Source: Pseudomonadota bacterium
GTDB lineage: Bacteria > Pseudomonadota > Gammaproteobacteria > Steroidobacterales > Steroidobacteraceae
Direction of reading: 5' to 3'
Assembly (NCBI GenBank): GCA_023433705.1
Contig: JAEYUC010000073.1
Coordinates: 1 to 64,000 of the forward strand
Length of the DNA stretch: 64,000 nt
Part shown: one piece after another, positions 63,716 to 64,000 of the stretch
Numbering within the stretch: position 1 is the stretch's first letter
How the letters are laid out: the number at the start of each line of letters is the position of its first letter
Program-made: the position numbers and the translations under genes
Notes under the pieces: generated by a model
Seen by the model: the letters and a program-made list of their open reading frames with translations, nothing else
Databases searched by the model: none
What the model was told of the DNA's origin: nothing

Positions 63716-64000
63716 GTCTGGTTCATTCCGAGAATTGAGCCGAGTGCCAGGGAGAGAAAGATCTCTTCGTTGCCGCGGCCATCACTGTAGCGGCATCTGC
63801 ATCCAACGAGGTTGCAGTTCGCGAAGGTCAATGTGGGGTCTTGGTCCGGCGCCGTCACCGTCGCAGTGCCGCCCAGTTCCGGCGTCGCAGGTATTGCATG
63901 AATAAAGCGGCGAGAGAGGGCAGCCCTCCAGGCGCCGGCCCGGAAAGGTCACCGCCGCCGCGCACTTGAAGCGCTGTCGCAGCCCGAACGGTCCAGTCAG
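63716..64000. other. Cassette 5, incomplete at window edge
   Basis: The 285 bases up to the window edge hold no convincing plus-strand gene. On the minus strand a frame that ends at 63703 encodes FANCNLVGCRCRYSDGRGNE followed by EIFLSLALGSILGMN, which looks protein-like, but it is closed upstream by a stop and no good start is seen. It may be a reverse-oriented gene, a degenerate one, or chance. Confidence 0.4.

Larger units (their letters stand above)
61895..64000 (+). mobile_element. Integron gene-cassette array (partial)
   Basis: Five cassettes in the same orientation, separated by four closely related 88-bp attC sites and running off the right edge. Boundaries fall after the G of each GTTRRRY core: 61896-62362, 62363-62904, 62905-63339, 63340-63709 and 63710 onward. 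In every complete cassette the first six bases (TTAGGC, TTAGGC, TTAGAC, TTAGAT) are complementary to the R'' box of that cassette's own attC (GCCTAAC, GCCTAAC, GTCTAAC, ATCTAAC), the mark of integrase-inserted circles. Base composition is visibly lower in GC than the flanks. No integrase gene is in the window. Confidence 0.93.

Overview
The window is chromosomal DNA of a GC-rich Gammaproteobacterium. The run cca, uppP, folK/folB, tsaD, rpsU, yqeY, dnaG, rpoD is the gammaproteobacterial macromolecular-synthesis neighbourhood. The overall gene content (pteridine reductase, TonB receptor, DUF6797-type cytochrome protein, two NhaA proteins) fits the Steroidobacterales/Xanthomonadales side of the class; that placement is an inference from gene content, not from a marker phylogeny. 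No rRNA, tRNA, CRISPR array, prophage or complete insertion sequence was seen.

Region by region. 1-15.7 kb is core: tRNA repair (cca), cell-wall lipid recycling (uppP), a LytS/LytTR two-component pair, a MidA-like methyltransferase, pterin/folate genes, tsaD, then rpsU-yqeY-dnaG-rpoD, with an esterase and a membrane-anchored XRE protein inserted before dnaG. 15.7-22.2 kb holds small hypothetical genes, a frameshifted mddA-like gene, a tight RRM plus three small proteins cluster, a methyltransferase and a BTAD/TPR regulator. 22.4-31 kb has the Lhr helicase, DUF418, GNAT and MgtC-type membrane or housekeeping genes. 31-40.6 kb has a flavin oxidase pair, nhaA, hutH, an S9 peptidase, mltA and a DUF1264 lipoprotein. 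40.7-45.2 kb has a nitrate-type ABC transporter and a divergent HxlR/GST pair with tandem operators. 45.2-47.4 kb has a YfaZ-like barrel and a DUF2182/DUF1326 pair. 47.5-59.8 kb looks like a sugar uptake and oxidation region: a DUF1080/cytochrome c/propeller protein, a TonB receptor, an MFS permease, a Gfo/Idh/MocA oxidoreductase, a Tat-exported isomerase and a hybrid sensor kinase. 59.9-61.7 kb is a thioredoxin-NhaA fusion.

The most striking part is 61.9-64.0 kb: four 88-bp attC sites separate small, lower-GC genes, and each cassette's first six bases pair with the R'' box of its own attC. This is an integron gene-cassette array, with no integrase on the side where one would be expected.

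A second genome-wide feature is a set of short GGGGACA-type palindromes. Four copies of one 43-nt element and three copies of a long inverted repeat, plus smaller relatives, sit almost always at or across stop codons, in places supplying the last codons of unrelated genes or the region of a start codon. A third is an apparent excess of the octamer family GTAGWTWG on both strands.
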